DNA of 64,000 nucleotides from the NCBI GenBank assembly GCA_963969395.1, contig OZ017801.1, positions 10,111,611 through 10,175,610 of the forward strand. The letters run 5' to 3'. Position 1 is the first letter of the stretch; every line of letters begins with the position of its first letter. The translations under genes and the position numbers were made by a program. This document shows positions 24,901-35,871 of this stretch, in pieces. The notes under the pieces are model-generated. The model was given only the letters and a program-made list of their open reading frames with translations. It had not been told where the DNA came from and searched no databases. This DNA comes from Pseudoscleropodium purum (lineage: Eukaryota > Streptophyta > Bryopsida > Hypnales > Brachytheciaceae).

Positions 24901-26387
24901 ATACATGCACTCAATGAAATTTGAAGTTAATGTTGAAATGTTGGACTTTAAACAAAGAACCTCCTTTGGCAAAAGTCTTAGAATCAAACACATTGAAGTT
25001 CAAATATTGGGAGTGCAAAACTCCTTGGGTCCTAATAGGAGTAGGAGTTGCAAGAGGTGGGACCAATACAATTTTGAATAGGAAAAAGAATCAATTAAAG
25101 TATATGCAACTATATTTGTTCATTCCAAAAATGTTCAAAGCTATCTACAATTTAAATTCAATCTAAAATAAAATTATACAATTTGTCTGACAAAAGAAAA
25201 ATTATAAATTGGGATTACAAATCAAAATTCACCATGACTTTTAAAATACTTAAAAAAAACAAAGGACATGTATTATGAACAATGACCATTGAAAGAAATA
25301 GTGTGATGAAAGATAAATTGAAGGACTTGGATGTAGATTAAAAAGCAAGTAGGAAGGACATAGTTGTTCATTGAGATTGTCAACTCTTAAGTTTTCTCAA
25401 CTTTTTTTGCATGCATACTAAATGATTAACAAGCAATCAAAGTGAAAATTTTCTACTTCTTTCATGAAATGACTCTTTGATATAATTATTTGAAAAAATA
25501 TATATCCCCATATAAAATCTTCAAAATTGCTTAAAAAAACATGAAGCCCTAGGTGGGCTTCTTCTTAAACGTTAAACTACCAATTAGAAATCAAAAACCA
25601 TCCTTCAATTTCAATCAAGTGTTCAAATCAATTTACATAATCCAACTAACCAATATTTACCTCCCAACTATATACCTCTTATCTTTGTAGAGTATTATTA
25701 ATAATCTTTTAACCATGTCATGTACACAATATACTACTAGACATGGTTAAAAATTTATTATATCCCTTTGAATATAGAGAAGAAAAGAGAAGAGTAATCT
25801 TTCATCCTCTAAATCACAAGATTTAGGATAGACTTCCATGCACACACAATCAACCATAATAAATAGGAAAGACAAAATAAATTATGGATTTTTGCATCAA
25901 TTAGCACAATAGTTGCACTTGAGAGGAGAATTGGAATTTTTGGGCTAGCAAAAAAATTGGGAGAGACTCTTGAAAAACAAGGGAAGCTTGTAACTTGACA
26001 ATTGGACTTAAACCTTTTTGGTTGCTTCTAGTTTGATAACAAGGTAATGTTATTTCTAAAATGTAATTTCTTCCTATTCTCATAGGAGTGAAAGCATCAT
26101 TAACCCTTGAAGAACATAGCCCCCTATGACTAAGGTAGTCATCAAAATACTCTGATTATTGAACCAATTGATGCATTCTTTGTTTCTATAGTACATAGTC
26201 AAGTCTTCCATAGGACGTTTTTCAACAACAATGTCATTTAAGGATTAAACTCAACAAAGACAATCCTAACTCTATAAAACTTTGAAATTCATTTTTGATT
26301 CCAACACTACATGAAAGTTTGCTCTTATTATTCTCGAGACAAAGCCAAAACAATAAAAACTTCTGAGCACTTCCATTGACAAAGAGC
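21915..26387. other. 3' flank of CBSX3, then AT-rich gene-poor stretch
   Basis: The first few hundred bases are probably CBSX3 3' UTR. From about 22300 on, the DNA is strongly AT-rich with only short unconvincing frames on either strand. I found no conserved protein motif, structural RNA or clear terminal repeats. Confidence 0.5.
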
Positions 26388-26390
26388 TTA

Positions 26391-26702
26391 GGCCCGCTTC
26401 ACACATGGGCCCAAGGTTGAGAATCCGTCGACCTCCACCAATCAAATTTTAGAAAACCTCGACTTTGATCTGTCGACCCTTCACACAAAGTGGCACAATC
26501 CAAAATCCATCACCCTCTAAAGTGCCTACATGGAAGTCCAAGCTCCTACATGGCAATGGTCTCACAACGGACTCTCGACCAAAGTCTGTCGAATTGTTCA
26601 TTTATAGCCCATTTATTGCCCATTTCTTTAGACTCTCACCCAAAATTTGGCCATGAACTCCCACGACCTCTCGACTTGGTCGGCCCATATGTGAAGCGCC
26701 CC
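26391..26702. mobile_element. PIF/Harbinger-type MITE, 312 bp
   Basis: Left end GGCCCGCTTCACACATGGGC and right end GGCCCATATGTGAAGCGCCCC are near-perfect inverted repeats, flanked by TTA at 26388-26390 and 26703-26705. The interior is non-coding. The size and ends differ from the 9.67 kb MITE, although both duplicate TTA. Confidence 0.85.
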
Positions 26703-26975
26703 TTAGAAATGGTCCATCCTAAACAACGAGAGTGCTTTGATTTTGTCGGACAGGGCTCCTGCAGATTTCTGGAGAAGATGGCTGCCTTCAATGGACCTGA
26801 CGAAGCGGCCAGTTGTGGTAATGAGCTCTTGCCGCTCGATTGATGCTGCAGCTTCAATTGCGGTGCTGTACTTCCTTCCTTTTGAGATCCTGACTCCGAA
26901 GAAATGGCAGTAATCTGCGCAAGTGCCGATGGTTTTAGGTCTTGATGAAATCAGATAACTCCGAGTACTCATCAC
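26703..26975 (-). CDS. Unrecognised 90-codon reading frame abutting the MITE
   Basis: A frame with balanced composition encodes segments such as YCHFFGVRISKGRKYSTA and AASIERQELITTTGRFVRS. I do not recognise the family. Its stop TAA is exactly the reverse complement of the TTA target duplication of the neighbouring MITE. It lies divergently upstream of the DUF218 gene, so it could be a small gene, a gene remnant or leader sequence. Confidence 0.25.
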   Translation of the reverse strand: MMSTRSYLISSRPKTIGTCADYCHFFGVRISKGRKYSTAIEAAASIERQELITTTGRFVRSIEGSHLLQKSAGALSDKIKALSLFRMDHF

Positions 26976-27195
26976 ATTTTTGGAACGGATATCATGGCCA
27001 GTCCCTGCATCGTGGAGTCTCGGCAGTGAGTGAGTGAGCTCCTCGTGTGGTGAGCTCAGCTGCTCACTCTTTCACGAGATCTCACTCTGTGTAGATCTTT
27101 GCACGATGGAGTGCTGATCGTCTCTCAGTCGGCGTGAAACGGTGATCGAATCGATCCATTTGGAGCCGTTTTGGTGGAGCGCAGGTTGGAGTTTG

Positions 27196-27397
27196 TTAGG
27201 GTTTGGAAATCGGGAGGTCGGATGACTTGCATGAGAGGCGATGGAGGATTTGATTTGGTTTAGTGATTCGGTTGAGCTTCATAGATTTTAGGGTTTGGTG
27301 TTTCTGGAGATTTTGGGTATGATTAGGGCTCAGTGGAGATGACTATGTTTGACATTGAAATTACATGTATTTTGAGTTTTTGACAATTTTAGGGTTT
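27196..27397 (+). promoter_or_regulatory. Three telo-box motifs in the leader of the DUF218 gene
   Basis: TTAGGGTTT occurs at 27196, 27288 and 27389, about 92 and 101 bp apart. The reverse complement AAACCCTAA is the plant telo-box, often found in leaders and promoters of housekeeping genes and known as a TRB-protein and Polycomb recruitment motif. Confidence 0.5.
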
Positions 27398-27442
27398 CGG
27401 AGGTGGAGAGAATGAGTAGGGAGGCGAATTTGAGCCACTGTG

Positions 27443-28432
27443 ATGGACGGGGGCCGGGACTCTGATCTAGAGACAGGGCTTTACTCTCGCCGGTTACGAA
27501 AAAAGCGATCGCTCACGCTCTGGCAGAAGATGACGCTCACAGGCCGGCGTTACCGGAAACTCCCCGCGCCATTCGTGGTATGTGTCTCCCTCTCCGTCTC
27601 GGCTCTCCTCTTCGTCGCCGTTTTCAAGTACAATGAAGCTTTCGGGGCGCAGTTCGCAACCATTAAATTGAGCAGTCAGCTATTCTCGGAACACGACTCG
27701 CCCTACACGGCTCTCTCGAGTCTGGTGATGGTTGCCGGGCACGCGGTCTACACGAGCTCGAAATGCGAGAAACCCGAGGGGGAAGGCTCGTGGTATTTGG
27801 AGCCGTACCAGAAACATCCTGGCCAGGCGAACACCTTCGTTCACCACATCCAAGCAGGTGTGGAGGCCGCGGCGCAATCCGAAGAAGCTTTGCTCTTATT
27901 CAGCGGCGGCGAGACGCGTCAAGACGCCGGACCTCGCAGCGAAGCGCAAAGCTACTGGAACGTGGCCGAATCCAAAGACTGGTTTGGGAAGCGCGAGAGT
28001 GTGCGATGGCGTACACTTACCGAGGAATTTGCTCGCGACAGCTTTGAGAATCTTTTGTTTAGTCTGTGCCGGTTTCGTGAGCTCACGGGACACTATCCTT
28101 CGAATGTCACCGTGGTGAGCTATGATTTCAAGGAGCTGAGGTTTACGAAGCTCCATCGCCTTGCATTAGGGTTGCCAGAGTCACAATTCTCCTTTGTAGG
28201 GGTGCCAATATCGCCGACTTCCCAGGTGGCAGCTATGAAGGGAGAGGAGAAAGTGTTGGCTATGTTTCAGGAGGATCCGTATGGCTGTAAAGGTGAACTT
28301 CGGAAGAAGAGAATCAACCGCGATCCGTTTCTACGCGCACTTCCTTACCCTGTTGGTTGTCCTGAAATGCGAGGGCTATTTGGTTACTGTGGATCCAGTT
28401 ATTACTTCGGCAGCCTTCCGTGGAAAACGTAG
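27443..28432 (+). CDS. DUF218 (YdcF/SanA-like) membrane-anchored protein
   Basis: Single-exon gene of 329 residues, resembling the plant and fungal proteins annotated as C57A10.07-like. Residues 1-43 are basic (RRLRKKR, TGRRYRK) and precede one hydrophobic membrane segment at about 44-63 (FVVCVSLSVSALLFVAVF), suggesting a type II protein with its domain on the lumenal or outer side. The DUF218 domain follows: a strand at 94-98 with GH at 99-100, SGGET at 154-158, then EFARDSFENLLFSLCRFRE and VTVVSYDFKELRF. Members have no firmly established biochemical role in plants. I start at ATG 27443; the codon just before it is GTG. Telo-boxes occur in the leader. The coding region is GC-richer than its surroundings. 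Confidence 0.88.
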   Translation: MDGGRDSDLETGLYSRRLRKKRSLTLWQKMTLTGRRYRKLPAPFVVCVSLSVSALLFVAVFKYNEAFGAQFATIKLSSQLFSEHDSPYTALSSLVMVAGHAVYTSSKCEKPEGEGSWYLEPYQKHPGQANTFVHHIQAGVEAAAQSEEALLLFSGGETRQDAGPRSEAQSYWNVAESKDWFGKRESVRWRTLTEEFARDSFENLLFSLCRFRELTGHYPSNVTVVSYDFKELRFTKLHRLALGLPESQFSFVGVPISPTSQVAAMKGEEKVLAMFQEDPYGCKGELRKKRINRDPFLRALPYPVGCPEMRGLFGYCGSSYYFGSLPWKT

Positions 28433-29850
28433 TTAGGGTTTGGAGCTAGTAACTCGACCACTTCGTCTCTTCATCTTGCTGTGGAGATGGAAGTCTCTCA
28501 TGGAAAATTGTGATAATTGCACTACTAAACCAATTTGGTCAGCGGTCCTGAAAAGTGCTCGCTGCAATAGCGGAGCTTTCAGGACTTACGTTGTTCTCAT
28601 CGACTTCACTACCACATAGTTCCATTCTCTCGGCAAAGAAGATCACAACAGGGACGAGATGCTGTGATGACATTCAGTGGATCGGTAGCGTCTTCTACCT
28701 TTGGCTTTATTCTTTTTCTTCTGCCTTCATTCATTCCTCCTCGCATCTTCAAAGTCCAAGCTACTACAATGGTACTACTCATGCTAGCAGCATGACCGAC
28801 TTCTGAGCAGAAGCCAGTGTCTGTACACTGGGATGCTCAATCGAGACAGTTCAGTTTCAAGGACATACGCAGAAGAGTACTGTACGAGAATCTTCCAGAG
28901 GATTTTTGGACAGGATTTATATGAGAAAAATCTCTGGTGCTCTGGAGACAATTCATTATTTTAGATTACTATCGCCATGATGCGACAAGCGACCTGATGT
29001 ACCAGTATTATTGCATTGTTGCAATGAGGCATGAACCATGTTCTGAAGTTACTGCCTGATTCTACCGTGCAAGTCACGTTTATGTCATGGGTGTTTTCTT
29101 GTCGACCGGGCTCTTGTACTTCCATTTTCTCACTCTGTAAGTTCCTTCATTTAGATCAACGACGTTTGCGATTTCACGGTTTGAATTATGTGTTGGTGGC
29201 AGCTCCATGGAGATGCAACAATCACGCGTTCATCTGAAACTGGTGTAGAAGCGTCGGTGCGGAGCCCGAGCAAGAATGATTACCCGGGATTGGAGACGCA
29301 ACAGAAATGAAGTACACTCACTCACTTGCTCCATGAGTATGTCGGTCATGCAGCACAGCCCTGTGCTACGCGTGATGTCGCCTGTCACTTTCAACAGTGT
29401 TAGAATGAACATTTCCCAAGAAAGCAATCTTAGTAAAACAGGGGTTTTAACTTTTAAGTGATGGAAAGAGTCGGTTCATGTATTCGGGGCTGGTAGCCAA
29501 GTACCGTCGTCCGTCTTCAAGCTGTCACTGTTCTACAGTAATAATACTCAGAGCTGTAAAACATGTTCTGCAAGACGGACACCACGACAGCTAGCTAACA
29601 CTTCCCCCTAATAACTCTATTGTCGGTTTGAAAGCTCCAGCGTACCCTAACTCTTTCAAGGAGAGACCAAGGGGAAGCCACGCTTGTGTGAGTGTTCTGC
29701 ATCACCTGCACTGTCACCTGCTGGCATCCCAACAGCAGTATCCCCTAGTAATGCAGTGTATCTTAATTGTGGATTCTCTGTACTCTTCTACTGTAGTAGC
29801 AACTTTGCATCAATATGAGCGCTTCACTGACTCCTCTAGTAGTTGGCTCT
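28433..29850. other. 3' flank of the DUF218 gene
   Basis: Probably starts with the 3' UTR. Composition stays near normal but no reading frame with a recognisable domain is present. Confidence 0.45.
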
Positions 29851-30180
29851 CTAACAATTGCTCTGTGAAATGGTCAATTGCTCAGAAAAGCCCAAGATCA
29901 CACGCGGTTTGTGTCATGGGTATGGTGGAACTTCGCATCAAAATTTGCGCTGCCTTACTACAGTGGGAGTATTCTAACAATCGTCTCATGAAATCGACAA
30001 TTATTCAGAAAAGCTCCAAGTCACACACGGGTGTGTCATTCATGGAGTGCAACTGTGCTTCAAAATTTGCGCTCCTCTGACTAACGCCCTGAGTGACTGC
30101 ATTGTATGTGGCAATTTGTAAGAAGGCGAGAATTATTTCAGGAAAGCTCAAAATCATAAACGCACGGATCTGACATTCGT
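29851..30180. repeat. Diverged tandem repeat, about 125 bp unit
   Basis: The block CTAACAATTGCTCTGTGAAAT recurs near 29976 as CTAACAATCGTCTCATGAAAT, and GCATCAAAATTTGCGCTGCC recurs as GCTTCAAAATTTGCGCTCC. A weaker third copy follows near 30100. The open frame at 29628-30080 arises from this repeat. Confidence 0.55.
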
Positions 30181-31386
30181 AGCCAGAGAGGCCACAACGT
30201 CAACGGAGCCCATTATATCTCAGAACGACAACCAACCCTTTGGTTATGGAGAGCACCCATTATATCTCATAACCTTTGCCTTCATTCATTATGGTGTTTT
30301 TTTAGACCCTGGTTTGAACGTGAAGGGAGAGGGCACATCATGTTAGGTGAAGCGTCTATGGGCATCCTCAGGGCACTCCTCAATAAATTGCTATCTTTTC
30401 ACAGGTTTATAATTAGAAATTGAATTTTTTTTTTTATATCATCGGAAGTTCGTCCCAAAGTACTTTGAATAGGGTACAAGAAAACTGAAAATTAAACATT
30501 TTGACAATGAAATAAAGTACTTCAAAAGTTGCACTAAAAACAATATTTAGTGTCACCTACACTAATTGATTTTTAAATGCTTTAAAATTTTTATTCTTGA
30601 TGAATATTTTTACCAACTATGTTTACAGAGATCCTCTTCTTTGAATAGTATTGATATCCATATTCTTGATGAAAATATTCATCTATCATAAAAAGTTTAA
30701 AAGTTATAGCCTTGAATGAGTAACAAATATGGATGATACTAAACACAATTTTTAGTATAGCTAAAAGACACAAAAATATAATGTGCTTTGGTAAGTAGGA
30801 TTTGCCAAAACCTCTATAAATTTTGTCTTTTAGCTAACTTTTGAAGCAGTTTATTTTTATTGTCTAATGTCTAAATTTGAGTTCTCTTCTACCTATTCGA
30901 AGTACTTTGGGATGCGCATTCAATGATAAAAATTTCAAGTTCTAATTATAAAACAATGAAAGTTACCAATTTACTAAGGAGTGCATTGAAGAGTGAATTG
31001 AGTTTGTATACTAAAGAATATTGATGCTCTAAAGAGGGAGAAAATAACAGTGCCTAATTACTACACATGCCTAAATGTAATACTATAAAATATTAAATGA
31101 TGATTAATTTGGTTTGTCCTATTAGTGAAGGGAGAAAACCAACATCACTTGAAAAACTAGTGTCACTATAAGATTTTGTTTTTATAGGAATAATATTGGA
31201 ACAATACAATGATATTTCAACTTGTACTAATTCACAATAGTGTGGCCTTAGTAAATTAGTGCTACATACACTTAGCCTATTAAGACAAATTAGTGTAATC
31301 AACTACATATTTAATTTGAAATTTTTTCATCACCTTAACTCTTAAAGGACAAGCTAGTCATGATGAAAATAATTTGTTTTGGTATA
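30181..31386. other. AT-rich spacer
   Basis: No gene, RNA or clear terminal repeat recognised. Confidence 0.5.
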
Positions 31387-32489
31387 CCATAGTACCTCTT
31401 CAATTTCAGCAAAAATTAATTGTTTTTAAAGATATTGTAATTTCAGAAAATTATAATGATAATTGCCAAAAATCTTGAAAATTTACAATGCTAATTGCCA
31501 AAATCAATGGAAATATTTGACTATCAATGATTTAATAATCTTGTTAAAACCATAAAGAATTAAATGATTAGGTTGTTTTAAAAAAAAATTATCAATGTTA
31601 ATAAGGTACAATATAGAATCCAATGATCACCAACCATGTATACAACAAGGTCATCAATCATGAAGAATTTTGTTGATGGAAATCCTAAGGAATGTCATCA
31701 TCAAAACTAAGAGGGAGTAGAAGATGGAGAGGATGTTTTTATAATGAAATTCATTCTCTGCCATGAACCCTCAAAGGATATGGGGTAACTTGAAGATGAT
31801 AGTTTGACCTCTCATTGTCAAAATATAGTACTTAAGTTCAAAATAAATTTTTAGATCTCATTTTTGGATAATAAAATAACATTTAAAAAAAAAACTTTGA
31901 TCTAAAAAAAGTTGAAAAATAAATCCAACTTTCATTTTCAAAGATCCTTTTGTGATTATGAGCCTCCAAACAAAAGTTATAGACAAAATTCAAAGGGGAT
32001 GTTTGAAAATATCAAAGAAAATGTTCCTTTCAATTCTTCCTTGAAATTTGCCCATAACTTTTGATTGGAGGATCAAAATCTCAAAAGGATTTATGGAGAT
32101 GAAAGCTAGCTTCATTTTCCTCAATAACTTAATTCAAATATTTTTGAAAAATTTGTTCTACTATGCCTAAATGAAGTTTGAAATTCTACATTGAACAAAT
32201 TTCTTGTTTTTGACTTCACTATGAGCAGTTGAGCTTCTACTAATCCTAACTATTTACATATCCCACATGGGTTGTTTTACCTCATATCATACAATTTGTA
32301 TAAAGATCTTGTCTTCAAACACTTCATTCTTGTTGATGAATTGCTTATTGAAGCTATATGCCGAATTTTTTTGTATTTCAGTTTCAGGATGATGAAAATT
32401 GAAGTAATCAATTTTTTTCTACTGAAATTAAAAAGTCAAATTTTATTAAATATTTGGCAGAGGGTGTCGAATATGAAGAGGTACTACGG
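31387..32489. mobile_element. Transposon family 2, short copy (1.1 kb, inverted)
   Basis: Left end CCATAGTACCTCTTCAATTT and right end reverse complement CCGTAGTACCTCTTCATATT, with TA on both outer sides. The whole element matches, in inverted orientation, the two ends of the 15388-18209 copy, lacking about 1.8 kb of its centre. Non-coding. Confidence 0.72.
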
Positions 32490-32494
32490 TAGTG

Positions 32495-32650
32495 TGAATC
32501 ATTGGCTTAAAAGAATGCAAAAACACCCATTTAAAGTCAAACTACAGTAGAAGACCTCTGCATTTTAGATGAAATTTTGAAGATGAATAGTTACACTTCT
32601 GTTTTGCATGAAGAGATTCTTTGTCATTCATTGGCCAAATAACAACCATG
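32495..32650. repeat. Copy of the repeat found at 62766 and 63205
   Basis: Shares GGCTTAA, then AGTCAAACTAC, GAAGACCTCTG, GATGAATAGTT and CACTTCTGT with 62766-62910, and with 63205-63335 in the opposite orientation. Confidence 0.6.
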
Positions 32651-33480
32651 TCCTTGTTTGATGGTTAACACCAAAACTTTGAGTTAGACTCTGATCATCT
32701 TTGAACCCTTATACAACATCCGAATAAGACATGTTGTGATACATTGCAATCCGCTTGCAATAGCTAACAAGAACCATTTGATCATTTCAATCATAAGAAC
32801 TAAGCTTAGTATAAATTCATTTTGAGGTGTGGTTACCTTATGTTTTATTACTATCACTTTCTTAACACTATACTTAAGGTAGGTATTCCCAAAATTGCCA
32901 CTTTTTGCTACTGAGCCTATTTGCTATCATTATACTAGTCAGATTTTCATATGCTCTTGTTGGCAACTAAAAAGAGGTTCCAATGCACTTGAGAACATGT
33001 CATTTGGATATTGTATACAAAAGTTATTAAGGAACAAAGTTTGGTTCTAAAAACGTTTCTTCCACATAGGTACAAAACTGACTTTGGAGATGTACACATA
33101 GTATAGATGGCGGTTTAAGGTCAGTGCCACATTTGGGTGTTCCCACCTTAGTGAAAACTTGCTAAAAGGCACTATTACACCCTTCAGGAACTGAAATGAT
33201 TTCCCGAATTCTTAACGGGTTTTAAAGTGGCAATAATTCCGAAACCAAGTACCGGTACTGAGAGAGTGTTTGACTGTCAGTGCACAGGCTCACTTACAGA
33301 ACTGAAGCTGCAATGACGGAAGCCGCCACTACTGGCGATTGCCAGCAGACGTGACATGCTCAGTCTCTTCTTTGGAGCTCATGGCCGTTGTGTTCTATAA
33401 CTTAATTTCCTGTTGCAATAAGTTAGCTAGTGTCTGTTACATGATTCTAGCTGTTGTCTGCATTCTTCGATCTTAAGGTC
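32651..33480. other. Upstream region of the arabinogalactan-type gene
   Basis: No gene. About 32930-33160 is similar to about 36390-36610 in the same orientation, so similar segments lie on both sides of the gene. The promoter is probably near the downstream end. Confidence 0.45.
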
Positions 33481-33633
33481 TCTCCCTCACCATCGCTTCT
33501 CCTCTGATTGTTGGCTTCGATCATCTCTCAGACAGCGGTTTTCTCTCTCAGTGCTTCAAGGATCTCTCAGATATCTCTCGTGTTCTGTGGTTGGAGCTTT
33601 GATCTTGTCCCAACAGACATATTGCGCATTCAG

Positions 33634-34189
33634 GTAAGAGCTTGTTTCCGCAATGACTCGTTTTTGCATTGGGCAGCATTAAGAAGTGTCCACGCATGTG
33701 TCTAGGACATGGTAGCTTCCTTCTCATACTTTCCAATTGGCGGTGTAGAATTTCTGTTTTCATGTGTTGACAGCTTTAGAATGTCGGGTTTATTGGACTG
33801 CTCATATCTCTTTAATCTTACCGCCTTGTTCCTGTGACGTAGTTTGAATGTGTGACAAGGGTGCTACAGCCAGTAATAGCTTGGAAAGTATGCAGGATAC
33901 TCTAGAATGTCGATTTAGAGAAGGCCGTAAAAGAAAAGTTCGAGTGTCTCGAATTCTCTTACGAGAAATTTTCTGAAATTGACCGGCGTTTGGATAGGCC
34001 AGCCGTTACAAAACTTATGTCTTAATGTGTGTTACTTAGCAACTTAATGTGGGTTGGAGGAGTTGATTTAGCCAGAAGCTAACTGCAACTTTCTTTGGGT
34101 ATCAATGATGTACCAACATTGGGCCTGAATTTTCATGGCCGTTTATACAATTCTCTGACCAATTTTAGAAACGTGTTGCTGTGTGGCAG
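33634..34189 (+). other. Probable leader intron of the arabinogalactan-type gene
   Basis: A donor (CATTCAG then GTAAGAGC) at 33634 follows a pyrimidine-rich stretch rich in CTCTCTC, typical of a plant leader. A matching acceptor GTGTGGCAG ends at 34189, 5 nt before the start codon. Confidence 0.5.
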
Positions 34190-34194
34190 GAGAC

Positions 34195-35871
34195 ATGGCC
34201 GCTTCAGTTTGGCGCTCGTGGTACTTCATCGCGTTCTTGAGCTCACTAGTCTGCAACTCAGTTTCGTCAGCGTAAGGATTTCACTTCTCCTCAGGATGTC
34301 TCTGCTGCTTTGAATCGGAGCTAATTCAACTTTCTTGTACGTCTATGAGAATGCTTTGGACCGACTCCTGCGCGTTTCCTTCTGCAGGCCCCTCCCAGCT
34401 CCTGTGTATGCACCCTATTCCCCTCCCACTACATGGGCTCCCTACACTCCACCTGAAGCTCCAACTCCGGAATACGTTCCTACAGCGCCTTCTCCATTGT
34501 ATGCCCCAGTAGTTGCTCCTTCTGCTCCATTGTATGAACCCGTTGCAGCTCCTGCTTATTCTCCTGTCCCAACTCCCTCAGAAACACCCACACCGACCCC
34601 AACCCCGACCCCGACACCCACGCCCACGCCCACTCCGACACCCGCTCCTACTCCAGTTCCAACACCTTCTCCTACTCCAGGTATGTTTCTGGAAGCTTCC
34701 ATTTGAGTTTCACCATCTGTACTCGAGAATGTCAGGAACGTTTTTGATTCCAAGCTATTGTGTGAGGTCATTTATTGTATCAACAGCGGTCTGTGTTGGT
34801 AATCAGCTTGGTGCTTGTATGCGCATACGGAACCATGCCCTCACATTGTAGTGTATGTGTGTGCTCATGTCTGTCGATTTTTTGCAAAGCGGTTGTACAC
34901 TCACGTTCTCTAATGACACTTCCTAAAATTGCACATTCTGTGTAGATCTTGAGAATCTCGCTTGCTGTGTTCTGGTACGATTGGACAGTTTTGAATCCGT
35001 GTGCACGGAGCTCATATGTTTCCTTGAGGGAGAGGCCTACATGAAGATCATGTGGTTTGCGCGCCTGATGTTGTACTTTTTTGTGTCTTTGTTTCAGTTC
35101 CATCTCCTGAGGTTTCACCTGTACCGGCACCGGCACCCTCTGGATCCCCACCTGTCTCAGCAGAAGCTCCAGTCTCCCCTCCTCTGGTATGTCTTTCTAT
35201 CTGTTCCTTGCATTCTTTCTCTATGGGTACGCCATTTTAAGTATCATCCAAGAGTAAATGTAACCCCAAAATAGCGTACCTTAGGAAAATATATTCGTTT
35301 TGTTGACTTGTGCACCTTAAGATCAACTTCAAGAAACACCTCGAGTTAATAGTCACTACCGTACCTGGTGATGAGCACTTGCAAAAATAGTTCTAGAAAT
35401 AAATGTCAAAATTTTGCTATCTCGAAATGGGAATCTTTGTATGAAAACAACAACGAATTTTGCAAAATATTTCTATTCTTAATCATCTATCAAATCACTT
35501 TTCTCAATTTTAACGAATTATTCAGCCGAAAACGCCATTCAAATTAAACGAGCAAGCGCTGATCATGAGATCCAAAGCTGAGCAAAACGTAATTTCACCA
35601 ATCGGTATACTAATAAATGTTCATAGCGTCTCTTAGGTCTTCAAAAAAAGAAAAAGGGTATTATAGAAAAAAGAAAATATGTAGTGCAGCAATTGTATCA
35701 AGTTCCGCACTTGATCTTTGATATATTCATTCTTGTTGAGCTGGAATTATGCTGATTTTGTTTCTCGTCTGTGAGTTTTGGCAGTATGGAGGATCGAGTC
35801 TATTCTTACCATCCTGGAGGCTATTGGCAATGACAACGGTCGTGAGCATTGTTACCGCAGTTACGTTATGA
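34195..35871 (+). CDS. Arabinogalactan/proline-rich cell-surface protein, likely GPI-anchored
   Basis: Four-exon gene assembled from splice sites: 34195-34271, 34388-34680, 35098-35186, 35785-35871, all GT-AG and in phase, 181 residues. Exon 1 encodes a secretion signal (MAASVWRSWYFIAFLSSLVC, then NSVSSA). Exons 2 and 3 encode a domain dominated by Pro with Ala, Thr, Ser and Val: a Tyr-containing part (APVYAPYSPP, SAPLYEPVAAPAYSP), a run of about ten Thr-Pro pairs, then PVPAPAPSG. AP, SP, TP and VP pairs are the classical sites for hydroxyproline arabinogalactan glycosylation. Exon 4 encodes YGGSS followed by a hydrophobic tail (AMTTVVSIVTAVTL) and stop, the layout of a GPI-anchor signal with small residues at the cleavage site. 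Likely located at the plasma membrane and wall. Tyr motifs give it some extensin character. Family members are too degenerate to name an ortholog. Confidence 0.75.
34588..34650 (+). repeat. Hexanucleotide array encoding Thr-Pro
   Basis: Tandem units of the type ACNCCN encode consecutive Thr-Pro pairs in exon 2 of the arabinogalactan-type gene. Such arrays vary in length by slippage. Confidence 0.75.

Noticed and set aside
22300..26380. Retrotransposon in the large AT-rich tract
   Set aside because: I could see no reverse transcriptase or integrase motifs and no matching long terminal repeats.
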